This document shows positions 1-8,626 of a DNA stretch of 24,555 nucleotides, piece after piece (position 1 is the stretch's first letter; every line of letters starts with the position of its first letter). This DNA is from DASZTU01 sp035493835. Lineage in GTDB: Bacteria > Pseudomonadota > Alphaproteobacteria > Rhizobiales > Devosiaceae. Both the position numbers and the translations under genes were made by a program. The notes beneath the pieces were generated by a model, which searched no databases, had not been told where the DNA came from, and worked only from the letters and a program-made list of their open reading frames with translations. The DNA lies in contig DATJHO010000143.1 of the NCBI GenBank assembly GCA_035493835.1, positions 1 through 24,555 of the forward strand, in the 5' to 3' direction.

Positions 1-114
1 GGCCATCGCAATGTTTCCATGATTGAGGTTGAATCGTCTATCGAGGCGGTCGAACTGCCAAGGCTATTGTTGCTGCCTGGCAACCGCTCAAGCGGGCCGG
101 TTTCTAACCCACTC

Positions 115-1272
115 TTAGCCATGATCGCCAACCGTCTGGGACCACCCATGATAGCCAACCGCAAACTCGTTGGCGACTTCCCCACGGGCGTCATGATTTC
201 CGTCTCGAACAATCCCGAGCGCTGGGAAAAGCAACTCCGCCACACGATAGGATTCTTCAAGATGTGGGTAGCCAGAGCCGATGACGAGTTCGATACCGAG
301 ATCCTGATACTCCTTCAACCGAGCTGAAACCTGCTCGGGCGTGCCGACCAACGATGTTCCGGCGCCACCGCGGACCAGCCCCACGCCGGCCCACAGATTT
401 GGACCGACGACCAGGCGGTCGCGCCGCCCGGCGTGTAGTTCGGCCATGCGGCGCTGGCCTACCGAATCCATCTGGCTGGTAAAGCGGGCCTGGGCGTTGG
501 CAATCTGCTCGTCGGAAATTCTCGAGATGAGCCTGTCCGCCGCCCGCCAGGCTTCTTCCTCGGTCTCCCGCACGATGAAGTGCAGGCGGATGCCAAATCG
601 TACCTTGCGCCCGCGTTCCGTCGCGCGCTTCCGCACGGCCTCGATCTTTTCTGCCACCTGGGCCGGCGGCTCGCCCCAGGTGAGGAAGACGTCGACCTGT
701 TCGGCGGTGAGGTCCATGCCGGCATCCGATGATCCACCGAGATAGAGCGGTGGATGCGGCTTCTGCACCGGTGGAAAGTCCAGCCGTCCACCTTCGACCC
801 GATAGTATTTGCCGAGAAAATCGACTGTCTCTCCGGACAGCAGCCGACGCCAGATCGCCAGAAATTCCGCGGCCTGGGCGTAGCGCTCGTCATGCGGGAT
901 GAATACGCCGTCGCCTGCCAGTTCCGTCGGGTTGCCGCCTACCACTACATTGAGCAAAAGGCGTCCGCGGCTTATCCGGTCGAGCGCTGCCGTCTGCCGG
1001 GCAGCCAGGCTTGGCAAGATAACACCGGGACGCAGCGCAACCAAAAATTTGAGCCGCTCGGTCAGTGGTGCCAGCCCCGAGGCAATCACCCAGGACTCTT
1101 CACAATTCTGGCCTGTGGGGAGCAACACGCCCTTGAAGCCCAGCCGGTCGGCCGCCTGCGCCACCTCTTTGAGGTAGCCGAAATCGGCCGGTCTCCCCTG
1201 CTCCGGCGAGCCGAGATACGGCCCATCGCCATAGGTCGGAATGAACCAGAACAAATCGAGCGGTCGAGGCAT
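115..1272 (-). CDS. ssuD: FMNH2-dependent alkanesulfonate monooxygenase (SsuD)
   Basis: This flavin-dependent enzyme cleaves C1-and-longer alkanesulfonates to aldehyde and sulfite with FMNH2 and O2, releasing sulfur for assimilation in the cytoplasm. The 385-residue product aligns by eye with E. coli SsuD over its full length. It keeps the active-site residues known from that enzyme: Cys57 (E. coli Cys54), Arg229 and His231 (Arg226, His228), Arg301 (Arg297) in the GLVRGGAGT loop, and Tyr335 (Tyr331) in SGYPHLEE. The N-terminus FWFIPTYGDG is also typical of the family. The ATG start is preceded by GGAGG about 8 nt upstream. The usual ssuA/ssuC/ssuB partners are not in the window; they may lie beyond the left edge, only 114 bases after the stop. 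No flavin reductase (SsuE) is seen. The specificity of this bacterial luciferase-like family can vary, but the SsuD call is strong. Confidence 0.93.
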   Translation of the reverse strand: MPRPLDLFWFIPTYGDGPYLGSPEQGRPADFGYLKEVAQAADRLGFKGVLLPTGQNCEESWVIASGLAPLTERLKFLVALRPGVILPSLAARQTAALDRISRGRLLLNVVVGGNPTELAGDGVFIPHDERYAQAAEFLAIWRRLLSGETVDFLGKYYRVEGGRLDFPPVQKPHPPLYLGGSSDAGMDLTAEQVDVFLTWGEPPAQVAEKIEAVRKRATERGRKVRFGIRLHFIVRETEEEAWRAADRLISRISDEQIANAQARFTSQMDSVGQRRMAELHAGRRDRLVVGPNLWAGVGLVRGGAGTSLVGTPEQVSARLKEYQDLGIELVIGSGYPHLEESYRVAELLFPALGIVRDGNHDARGEVANEFAVGYHGWSQTVGDHG

Positions 1273-1296
1273 GTCATGCTCCTCCGTTATGAGGAA

Positions 1297-1318
1297 ACTT
1301 ATATCTAGTTCAGTAAGT
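1297..1318 (-). promoter_or_regulatory. Weak inverted repeat upstream of ssuD
   Basis: A 22-bp AT-rich element with ACTTA and TAAGT arms and CTAG in the middle lies 25 to 46 bases upstream of the ssuD start. Only the outer 5 bp of each arm match. It sits where a core promoter would be (TTGTAG and TATAAG occur here on the minus strand, but with a short 15-bp spacer). It could be an operator for a sulfur-responsive regulator or chance. This is inference from position. Confidence 0.22.
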
Positions 1319-1329
1319 CTACAATATCG

Positions 1330-1522
1330 CTGTAAACTGCCACAATCCGTTCACCCCTCCCTGATCAGGCAGATCAAAGGTTTAGCACGCCGATCGGTGT
1401 AGGGACCCCGCGCCGATCAACGCATCAGCCTGTAGACTGTGAGACGGCACAGTCGATTGCCCCCTGCCCGTGAGGCAGATCAAAAGCTTAGCCCGCCGAT
1501 TGGCATCGGGGCCCCTCGCCTA
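1330..1522. repeat. Imperfect ~100-bp tandem duplication
   Basis: Two diverged copies lie head to tail. Copy 1 starts with CTGTAAACTG at 1330 and copy 2 with CTGTAGACTG at 1429. Each then carries a conserved block: GGCAGATCAAA, a few variable bases, TTAGC(A/C)CGCCGAT(C/T)GG, then a run ending in CCCC. These blocks begin at 1368 and 1474, so the period is about 99 to 106 bases with small indels. I recognise no family. The conserved core could be a protein-binding site or part of a non-coding RNA. Confidence 0.55.
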
Positions 1523-2038
1523 ACCCCATTCCCGGCAATTTCGGCTCGGCACTTGGCCAGCCATGCTCCGTTCTCCTCAATTGACTTCGGCCCAACCGAA
1601 ATCAACCGTCGCCGCGCGCATGCGTGTCGCCTAAAGGTCGGGGCAGCTGTCCGCGGCGGAAAGGCCGATGAGCCGGCGACGATTTTGAGCGAAAAGCGAC
1701 ATGAATGCTGCCTTGCGAGGAAATGCGCCGGAAGGGGCCGCACGATCGAGCCGATCATGGCAGCCCCTTCCCCGGTTCCGAAGCATGTTTTGCTTTCGTC
1801 GTCGCAAAGCACGGCTTGCCGGCCGGCGCGTGACTAGGCCGCCCCCCACGAGCGGCCTTCGGCCGTGGTCCCAATTTGAGCATCTGACATGCCCGGCCGC
1901 GGCCTTAAGGGACGAGATTGAGGAGCTGATCCGCACGCGGTAGCGGCGACCGAGCCAAGCACCAGGCCCATGCGCAAGTTCGGCAAGCCTGACCGCGACG
2001 CCTAATTTGCAACCTCCATTCGTTTGTCACCAGCGGGA

Positions 2039-2305
2039 ATGCGCGCCAGGAGCAAGCAGTTTGCCACTTGGGTAAGCAAGGAGCGAATGCTTGGGGGTAT
2101 GCCGCCCCTGAACCTGCTGACGATGGACGGTTTCCTAGACCCGACCGCAGTAGCTCGCCATGGGAGTGACTACGACGATTGGATTACAAGCCGACTCGCG
2201 GGCAAGCCAAAGGACCTCAGCGGCTATGGAATCAAGCTCACAATGGCAGGCACAATCCTGAGCGCGCTTGGAACCCCGCCGCTAAGCTGGCTCGTTCCCT
2301 CATAG
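2039..2305 (+). CDS. Doubtful small hypothetical protein
   Basis: I do not recognise this 88-residue ORF. The C-terminal third (GIKLTMAGTILSALGTPPLS region) is hydrophobic and could be one membrane helix; the middle contains DYDDWITSRLAGKP. The composition looks more protein-like than the arginine-rich shadow frames around it, but third codon positions are less GC-rich than in neighbouring core genes. The start is unclear: TTG at 2024 has no ribosome-binding site, ATG at 2039 has GCGGGA directly adjacent, and ATG at 2087 has AAGGAG only 3 nt away. It may be a gene remnant or a recently acquired small gene. Its stop is 61 bases from the tRNA-Gln end. Confidence 0.3.
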   Translation: MRARSKQFATWVSKERMLGGMPPLNLLTMDGFLDPTAVARHGSDYDDWITSRLAGKPKDLSGYGIKLTMAGTILSALGTPPLSWLVPS

Positions 2306-2326
2306 CGGCTACGCAACCCTGCTACG

Positions 2327-2361
2327 CTTCAGCGTTAAGCCATTGATTTTGCTCGCTGAAG
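2327..2361 (-). terminator. Stem-loop just downstream of tRNA-Gln
   Basis: Perfect 8-bp arms CTTCAGCG (2327-2334) and CGCTGAAG (2354-2361) enclose 19 bases and begin 5 bases after the 3' CCA of the tRNA on the minus strand. There is no clear U-tract, so it may be a transcript-end or processing structure rather than a canonical intrinsic terminator. Confidence 0.35.
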
Positions 2362-2366
2362 TTAGA

Positions 2367-2440
2367 TGGCTGGGGAACCTGGATTCGAACCAAGATTGAC
2401 GGAGTCAGAGTCCGTAGTTCTACCGTTGAACTATTCCCCA
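2367..2440 (-). tRNA. tRNA-Gln (anticodon CUG)
   Basis: A complete 74-nt cloverleaf reads on the minus strand. The 7-bp acceptor stem is TGGGGAA/TTCCCCA, so it has the U1-A72 pair typical of bacterial tRNA-Gln. The D-arm is GTTC/GAAC. The anticodon stem ACGGA/TCCGT holds the loop CTCTGAC, with anticodon CTG at 2408-2406. The T-arm has TTCGAAT, and the 3' CCA is encoded. In alphaproteobacteria without GlnRS this tRNA is charged with Glu and then amidated by GatCAB, which recognises U1-A72; gatB and part of gatA are in this window. It decodes CAG. Confidence 0.97.
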
Positions 2441-2476
2441 GCAGCCGGGCAGAGCGCCCGGTGGCAAAGCGAGGTT

Positions 2477-2505
2477 CACATAGCCAATGGGGTGGAGGAT
2501 TGCAA
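2477..2505 (-). promoter_or_regulatory. Candidate tRNA-Gln promoter
   Basis: On the minus strand TTGCAA (2505-2500) and TATGTG (2482-2477) are separated by 17 bp, about 37 bases before the mature tRNA 5' end. A perfect 6-bp hairpin CCGGGC/GCCCGG (2445-2461) lies between this promoter and the tRNA and could be part of the 5' leader removed by RNase P. The -10 match is weak. Confidence 0.33.
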
Positions 2506-2514
2506 GCGCTGCGG

Positions 2515-2550
2515 CGCTGTTTCCTGGGGCAAATGCGACGGGAAACAGCG
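2515..2550 (-). terminator. Stem-loop downstream of maeB
   Basis: A perfect 10-bp inverted repeat CGCTGTTTCC/GGAAACAGCG encloses a 16-base loop and begins 11 bases after the maeB stop. There is no U-tract, so it may act as a 3'-end stabiliser or a rho-assisted terminator separating maeB from tRNA-Gln. Confidence 0.5.
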
Positions 2551-2560
2551 ACGCGAACGA

Positions 2561-4852
<2,292 letters not shown>

Positions 4853-4871
4853 AGAAGCGTCTCCTGCAACC

Positions 4872-4889
4872 TTAGTGTCGTGGCACTAA
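4872..4889. promoter_or_regulatory. Operator-like palindrome upstream of maeB
   Basis: The 18-bp sequence TTAGTGTCGTGGCACTAA has perfect 6-bp outer arms (TTAGTG/CACTAA) plus one further matching pair inside. It lies 20 to 37 bases before the maeB ATG, between a possible -35 (TTGTGA near 4908) and the ribosome-binding site, so a bound dimeric regulator would block transcription. I cannot name the regulator. Confidence 0.4.
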
Positions 4890-4933
4890 ATGGCCGCAAA
4901 GGAAAGCGTCACAAAGGCGCGAATGCAGGCTTC

Positions 4934-4950
4934 GGCAGCCCCCGGCTGCC
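4934..4950 (-). terminator. Hairpin after the CSS-EAL gene
   Basis: GGCAGCC and GGCTGCC form a perfect 7-bp stem with a 3-base loop, starting 5 bases after the stop of the EAL-domain gene on the minus strand. No U-tract follows. It lies about 45 bases upstream of the maeB palindrome and could limit read-through into maeB. Confidence 0.4.
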
Positions 4951-4955
4951 AGTGC

Positions 4956-6530
4956 TCAGGCGGCGTTGGGAAAGGGCTCGTCCGCCGTTCCAAAGGGCTC
5001 GTTGAGCGCAAGCGCCAACTCTTTGAAGGCTTTGGGCTTGAGAGCTGGGGCAAAGAGGAACCCCTGGGCCATGAATACGCCATGCCCGCGCAGATAGAGC
5101 GCCTGCGCCTCGGTCTCGACCCCTTCGGCAATCACTTCCGTACCGAGGTCTCGCGCGAGGCTGATGAGGCCGTCGAGCACCGGCACCGTCGCCGTATCGG
5201 GCTTGATCATGTCGACGAAGATGCGGTCGATCTTGATGATGTCGACACCCAGCGTCTGCAAATAGGCGAGATTGGAGTGGCCGGTACCGACATCGTCCAT
5301 CGCGAGACGCGTGCCGAGGGCATGCAGCTTGGCGATGACCTCATGGGTCTGCGCGTCATTGCTCAGCGGCCGCCGCTCGGTGATTTCGAACACGAGCTGC
5401 CGGAAGGAAATCGGGGAGCCGCCGAAAATGGCCAGCACGTCGTCGGCGATCGAACTGTCGCGGAAATGTCCCTCGAACAGATTGATGCTGATCTTGAGGG
5501 TCGGCTGCTGGCGGCAGAGCTCGCTGAGATCCGCCCTCACCTGTTGCATCAGGCTCACCGTCATGGGGATGGCGAGGCCCGATTGCTCGGCGGAATCGAT
5601 GAACGCGCCGGGCGGCACCAGTTCCCCGTTCCGCTTTTCCCAGCGCGCCAGCACCTCGCAACCTATGAGCCGCCCCGTACCCAGGTCGATGACCGGCTGG
5701 TAGTAGGGCTTCACGTCGCCATGGATGATGGCGCGCTCGAGTTCGAACGCCGACAGCGCCGGGCGCCTCATGTACCTCAGGGTCAAGAGGATCAGCGTCG
5801 CGCTGAGGGCGCCTGCCAGCAGCGTCAGGATGATGCCGGTACCGGCAAAGTCGGCACGCAGCATCGAAAATGGGGCGCCTATCTGCGCCCGCAGCGGCGT
5901 CTCGCCCGCAAAGGACTGGGCGCTGACAACATCTGAATCCGCGGCGCCAGGCTGCCCGATGGAGAGGACGTTCGCGCCGTTGGCGAGGGATATGTCGATG
6001 AATCTGGCGGGCCGGATCCGATGGAGCAGATCCTCGCTGGAATAGGTCAGCAGCGGCACGAAGGCCGAAACCAGTCGCTCGCCGGAAAGCTCAGTGACCT
6101 TGAGCAGCGGCATATTGAGGCCCGCAATCTTGACCACCGCCACCGTTTCGCTGTGCCCCGCGATGCTGAGATCGTCGGAAAGCGCCGAATAGCGCACCTG
6201 CCCGCCATAGGCATCGCAGAATTGGTCGCCGAAGCGATTCTCCACCACTACCTGCCGCACATGCAGGCTCGTCGTCATCGCGCGATGCACGTTGGCGAGA
6301 AACGTCGGCGTGCAAAGCGAGGGACTTTCGGCAACGATGTTTTCAAGGGCGCGGATGGCGTCATCGGTGCCGCTGCCGATTTCGGCTGTCAGATAGTCGG
6401 CAGCCCGCTGCATCTGCGCAGCCCGATCCTGACGCACATAGCTGTCAAACAGGTAGTTGACCGTCAGCAGCGGAATAAAGGCCAGGATCGCGACCAGTAC
6501 GGCAATGATATTGGAGTATTTTGATCGCAC
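4956..6530 (-). CDS. Membrane c-di-GMP phosphodiesterase, CSS motif + EAL domain
   Basis: Predicted to hydrolyse the second messenger c-di-GMP to pGpG at the inner membrane under control of a periplasmic sensor. The 524 residues read: membrane helix 1 (about 8-27), a periplasmic CSS-motif domain with two cysteines (Cys73 in SLCTPTF, Cys105 in QFCDAYG), helix 2 (about 228-252), then an EAL domain (about 262-505). The EAL catalytic set appears intact: Glu292 (EVLAR), Asn350, Glu382 (FEITE), Asp412-Asp413 (DDVGTG), Lys433, Glu469 and Gln489. In the related E. coli enzymes (PdeC type) a disulfide between the two CSS cysteines controls activity, so redox sensing is a reasonable inference. There is no GGDEF domain. 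The start is GTG with no clear ribosome-binding site, but it is placed well before helix 1. It stands alone between aspS and maeB, each set off by hairpins. Confidence 0.88.
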   Translation of the reverse strand: MRSKYSNIIAVLVAILAFIPLLTVNYLFDSYVRQDRAAQMQRAADYLTAEIGSGTDDAIRALENIVAESPSLCTPTFLANVHRAMTTSLHVRQVVVENRFGDQFCDAYGGQVRYSALSDDLSIAGHSETVAVVKIAGLNMPLLKVTELSGERLVSAFVPLLTYSSEDLLHRIRPARFIDISLANGANVLSIGQPGAADSDVVSAQSFAGETPLRAQIGAPFSMLRADFAGTGIILTLLAGALSATLILLTLRYMRRPALSAFELERAIIHGDVKPYYQPVIDLGTGRLIGCEVLARWEKRNGELVPPGAFIDSAEQSGLAIPMTVSLMQQVRADLSELCRQQPTLKISINLFEGHFRDSSIADDVLAIFGGSPISFRQLVFEITERRPLSNDAQTHEVIAKLHALGTRLAMDDVGTGHSNLAYLQTLGVDIIKIDRIFVDMIKPDTATVPVLDGLISLARDLGTEVIAEGVETEAQALYLRGHGVFMAQGFLFAPALKPKAFKELALALNEPFGTADEPFPNAA

Positions 6531-6611
6531 GACAATCCGGGCCCGGTTTCCCGAATATCGTGCGTAGCAGCCAACGCTTAAGGCCGGATTAAGTTGAAGG
6601 CGCAGAGGGTT

Positions 6612-6640
6612 GGGACGACGGCAGAATTCGCCGTGGTCCC
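6612..6640 (-). terminator. Stem-loop downstream of aspS
   Basis: An 11-bp stem with a single mismatch (GGGACGACGGC and GCCGTGGTCCC on the plus strand) and a 7-base loop starts 6 bases after the aspS stop codon. There is no run of T on the minus strand after it, so it is terminator-like rather than canonical. Confidence 0.5.
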
Positions 6641-6646
6641 GACTTC

Positions 6647-8431
6647 TTACTTGTCCTGCAAGTTCAGCCGCAGATGCAGTTCGCGCAGCTGCTTTTCAGA
6701 GACGGGGGATGGCGCGCCCATGAGCAAATCTTCGGCCTGCTGATTCATCGGGAACAGCGTGATCTCGCGCAGGTTCTGCGCCCCGCAGAGCAGCATCACG
6801 ATACGGTCCACGCCGAACGCGGCGCCGCCGTGCGGGGGGGCACCGTACTGGAAGGCGCGATAGAGGCCGCCGAACTGCTCCTCGACCTCTTCCCGGGACT
6901 TGCCGGTGAGCTCGAAGGCGGCGACCATCGTCTCCGGTTCCTGGTTACGGATCGACCCGGAGGCAATTTCGTAGCCGTTGCAGACCGCGTCGTACTGGTA
7001 GGCCTTGATCGTCAGGGGATCCTGGCTGCGCAGCGCCTGAAGGCCGCCCTGCGGCATCGAGAAGGGGTTGTGCGCGAAGTCGACGCGCTTTTCTTCCTCG
7101 CTCCACTCGTAGAACGGGAAGTCGACGATCCAGCAGAGCTCGAAGCGCTCGGTGTCGACCAGGCTCAGCTCGGTGCCGACCTTGGTGCGCGCTTCGCCCG
7201 CGAACTTGTACATCTTCTCCGGCCGCCCGAGCACGAAGAACACGGCATCCCCATCCTTGACGCGGAGCTGGGCGCGGATGGCCTCGGTGCGCTCGGGACC
7301 GATGTTTTTCGCAACCGGCCCCGCCCCTTCGAGTGCGCCATTCTCCTGGCGCCAGAAGATGTAGCCGAGGCCCGGCTGGCCCTCGCCCTGCGCCCAGGCG
7401 TTCATGCGGTCGCAAAAGGCCCGGCTGCCGCCGGTCGGCGCGGGGATCGCCCACACTTCCACTTTCGGATCGTCGGCAATCTGGCCGGCGAAGACCTTGA
7501 AGCCCGAACCGGCGAAATGCTCGGTCACGGCCTGCATTTCGATCGGGTTGCGCAGGTCCGGCTTGTCGGAGCCGTACTTGCGGATCGCCGTGTCATAGGG
7601 GATGCGCGGCCATTCCTTGGTCACCGGCTTGCCCTCCGCGAATTCCTCGAAGATGCCGGTGATGACCGGGGCCATCGTGTCCCAAACGTCTTCCTGGGTG
7701 ACGAAGCTCATCTCGAGGTCGAGCTGGTAGAACTCGCCCGGCAGCCGGTCGGCACGCGGGTCCTCGTCGCGGAAACAGGGCGCGATCTGGAAATAGCGGT
7801 CGAAGCCCGCAACCATCAGCAATTGCTTGTACTGCTGCGGGGCCTGCGGGAGGGCGAAGAACTTGCCCGGGTGAATACGGCTCGGCACCAAAAAGTCGCG
7901 CGCGCCTTCCGGCGAAGACGCGGTGAGGATCGGCGTCGAATATTCGGCAAAGCCGATCTCGCCCATGCGCTTGCGCATTGCGGCGATGATCTTGGTGCGC
8001 TTGACGATGTTGGCGTGCAGGCTTTCGCGGCGCAGGTCGATGAAGCGGTAGCGCAGGCGGATATCCTCGGGATAGTCCGGCTCGCCGAACACCGGCAGCG
8101 GCAGCTCGCGCGCTTCGCCAAGGACTTCGATTTCCTCGATGAACACTTCCAACGCACCCGTCGGCAGGTTCGGGTTCACGGTCTCGGGCGTGCGCGCCTT
8201 CACCTTGCCGTCGACGCGGATGACCCACTCCGCGCGCACGGATTCGGCCTGCTTGAAGGCGGGCGAATCCGGATCGACCACGCATTGGGTCAACCCGTAG
8301 TGGTCGCGCAGGTCGATGAACAGCAAGCCGCCGTGATCGCGAACGCGATGCACCCAGCCGCTGAGGCGCGCGTTACTGCCGACATCGGTCGGACGGAGCG
8401 CGGCGCAGGTGTGCGAACGATAGCGGTGCAT
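6647..8431 (-). CDS. aspS: Aspartyl-tRNA synthetase (probably non-discriminating Asp/Asn)
   Basis: AspRS attaches aspartate to tRNA-Asp. The 594-residue bacterial-type class II enzyme has the N-terminal OB-fold anticodon-binding domain (about 1-110), class II motif 2 (FRDEDPRADR), the bacterial GAD insertion in the middle, and motif 3 (GAAFGVDRIVMLL) near the C-terminus. His33 in WVHRVRDHGG matches the position where Pseudomonas-type non-discriminating AspRS has His and E. coli has Leu30. That suggests it also aspartylates tRNA-Asn for GatCAB, whose genes are in this window. I chose the ATG at 8431 (N-terminus MHRYRSHTCAALR, typical of rhizobial AspRS) over a GTG at 8482 because a good -35 box (TTGACA, 8501-8496) leaves that GTG inside the promoter. 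The ribosome-binding site is weak (GCAGAG). A hairpin follows the stop. Confidence 0.95.
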   Translation of the reverse strand: MHRYRSHTCAALRPTDVGSNARLSGWVHRVRDHGGLLFIDLRDHYGLTQCVVDPDSPAFKQAESVRAEWVIRVDGKVKARTPETVNPNLPTGALEVFIEEIEVLGEARELPLPVFGEPDYPEDIRLRYRFIDLRRESLHANIVKRTKIIAAMRKRMGEIGFAEYSTPILTASSPEGARDFLVPSRIHPGKFFALPQAPQQYKQLLMVAGFDRYFQIAPCFRDEDPRADRLPGEFYQLDLEMSFVTQEDVWDTMAPVITGIFEEFAEGKPVTKEWPRIPYDTAIRKYGSDKPDLRNPIEMQAVTEHFAGSGFKVFAGQIADDPKVEVWAIPAPTGGSRAFCDRMNAWAQGEGQPGLGYIFWRQENGALEGAGPVAKNIGPERTEAIRAQLRVKDGDAVFFVLGRPEKMYKFAGEARTKVGTELSLVDTERFELCWIVDFPFYEWSEEEKRVDFAHNPFSMPQGGLQALRSQDPLTIKAYQYDAVCNGYEIASGSIRNQEPETMVAAFELTGKSREEVEEQFGGLYRAFQYGAPPHGGAAFGVDRIVMLLCGAQNLREITLFPMNQQAEDLLMGAPSPVSEKQLRELHLRLNLQDK

Positions 8432-8472
8432 GGCTGAACTCTGCGGTAAAAAGGCCTGAATCTGAGGCCGGG

Positions 8473-8501
8473 AAAAGCGCACGCGACGCCCACTTTGTCA
8501 A
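8473..8501 (-). promoter_or_regulatory. Candidate aspS promoter
   Basis: On the minus strand CTTGACA gives a perfect -35 hexamer (TTGACA at 8501-8496), followed after 17 bp by a poor -10 (GCTTTT at 8478-8473). Alphaproteobacterial housekeeping promoters are often strong at CTTGAC and loose at -10. Its position fixes the aspS start downstream of it, at 8431. Confidence 0.42.
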
Positions 8502-8545
8502 GTTTCGGGCAGCGGATCAAACGCCGGGTTTGCGGCAAATTGCCG

Positions 8546-8566
8546 GGCCGCCAAATCGGCCTTTTT
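8546..8566 (+). terminator. Terminator-like hairpin in the rnd leader
   Basis: GGCCG (8546-8550), a 6-base loop, CGGCC (8557-8561) and then TTTTT form a short intrinsic-terminator-like structure on the plus strand, 60 bases before the rnd start. Nothing is transcribed into it from the left on this strand, so it would act as an attenuator of rnd or on antisense transcription from the aspS promoter region. The short stem makes the call tentative. Confidence 0.33.
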
Positions 8567-8626
8567 CCGCGGGATCACTCCTGTTACGAATTGGCCGGTA
8601 TTTTATCGGGTAGGACAATTGCGTTA

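Larger units (their letters stand above)
1273..2023. other. Gene-poor region between ssuD and tRNA-Gln
   Basis: About 750 bases hold no ORF that I can support. Open frames exist on both strands but lack ribosome-binding sites, have arginine-rich shadow-like translations, and disagree with the codon use of the neighbours. What is visible: the ssuD upstream region, an imperfect tandem duplication at 1330-1522, a GC-rich hairpin near 1850-1870 (CGGCC TTC GGCCG), and a short frame ending at 1943 in DEIEELIRTR that looks more like ordinary protein than the rest. The stretch reads as decayed or acquired DNA next to a tRNA gene, but no integrase or duplicated tRNA end was found. Confidence 0.5.

Noticed and set aside
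1..20. A minus-strand ATG at position 20 (first residues METLRW) running off the left edge
   Set aside because: Only six codons are visible and no ribosome-binding site precedes it. It could be the next ssu gene but cannot be supported.
1480..1943. Several overlapping 80-130-codon frames on both strands in the ssuD-tRNA gap
   Set aside because: They overlap one another, lack ribosome-binding sites and have arginine-rich random-looking translations.
6674..8437. A 587-codon open frame on the plus strand
   Set aside because: It is antisense to aspS with Arg/Gly/Ala-rich composition and no family match; a shadow frame.
8432..8482. A 17-residue N-terminal extension of aspS from a GTG at 8482
   Set aside because: It would be translated from within the likely promoter (-35 TTGACA at 8501-8496), and AspRS homology starts at the ATG at 8431.
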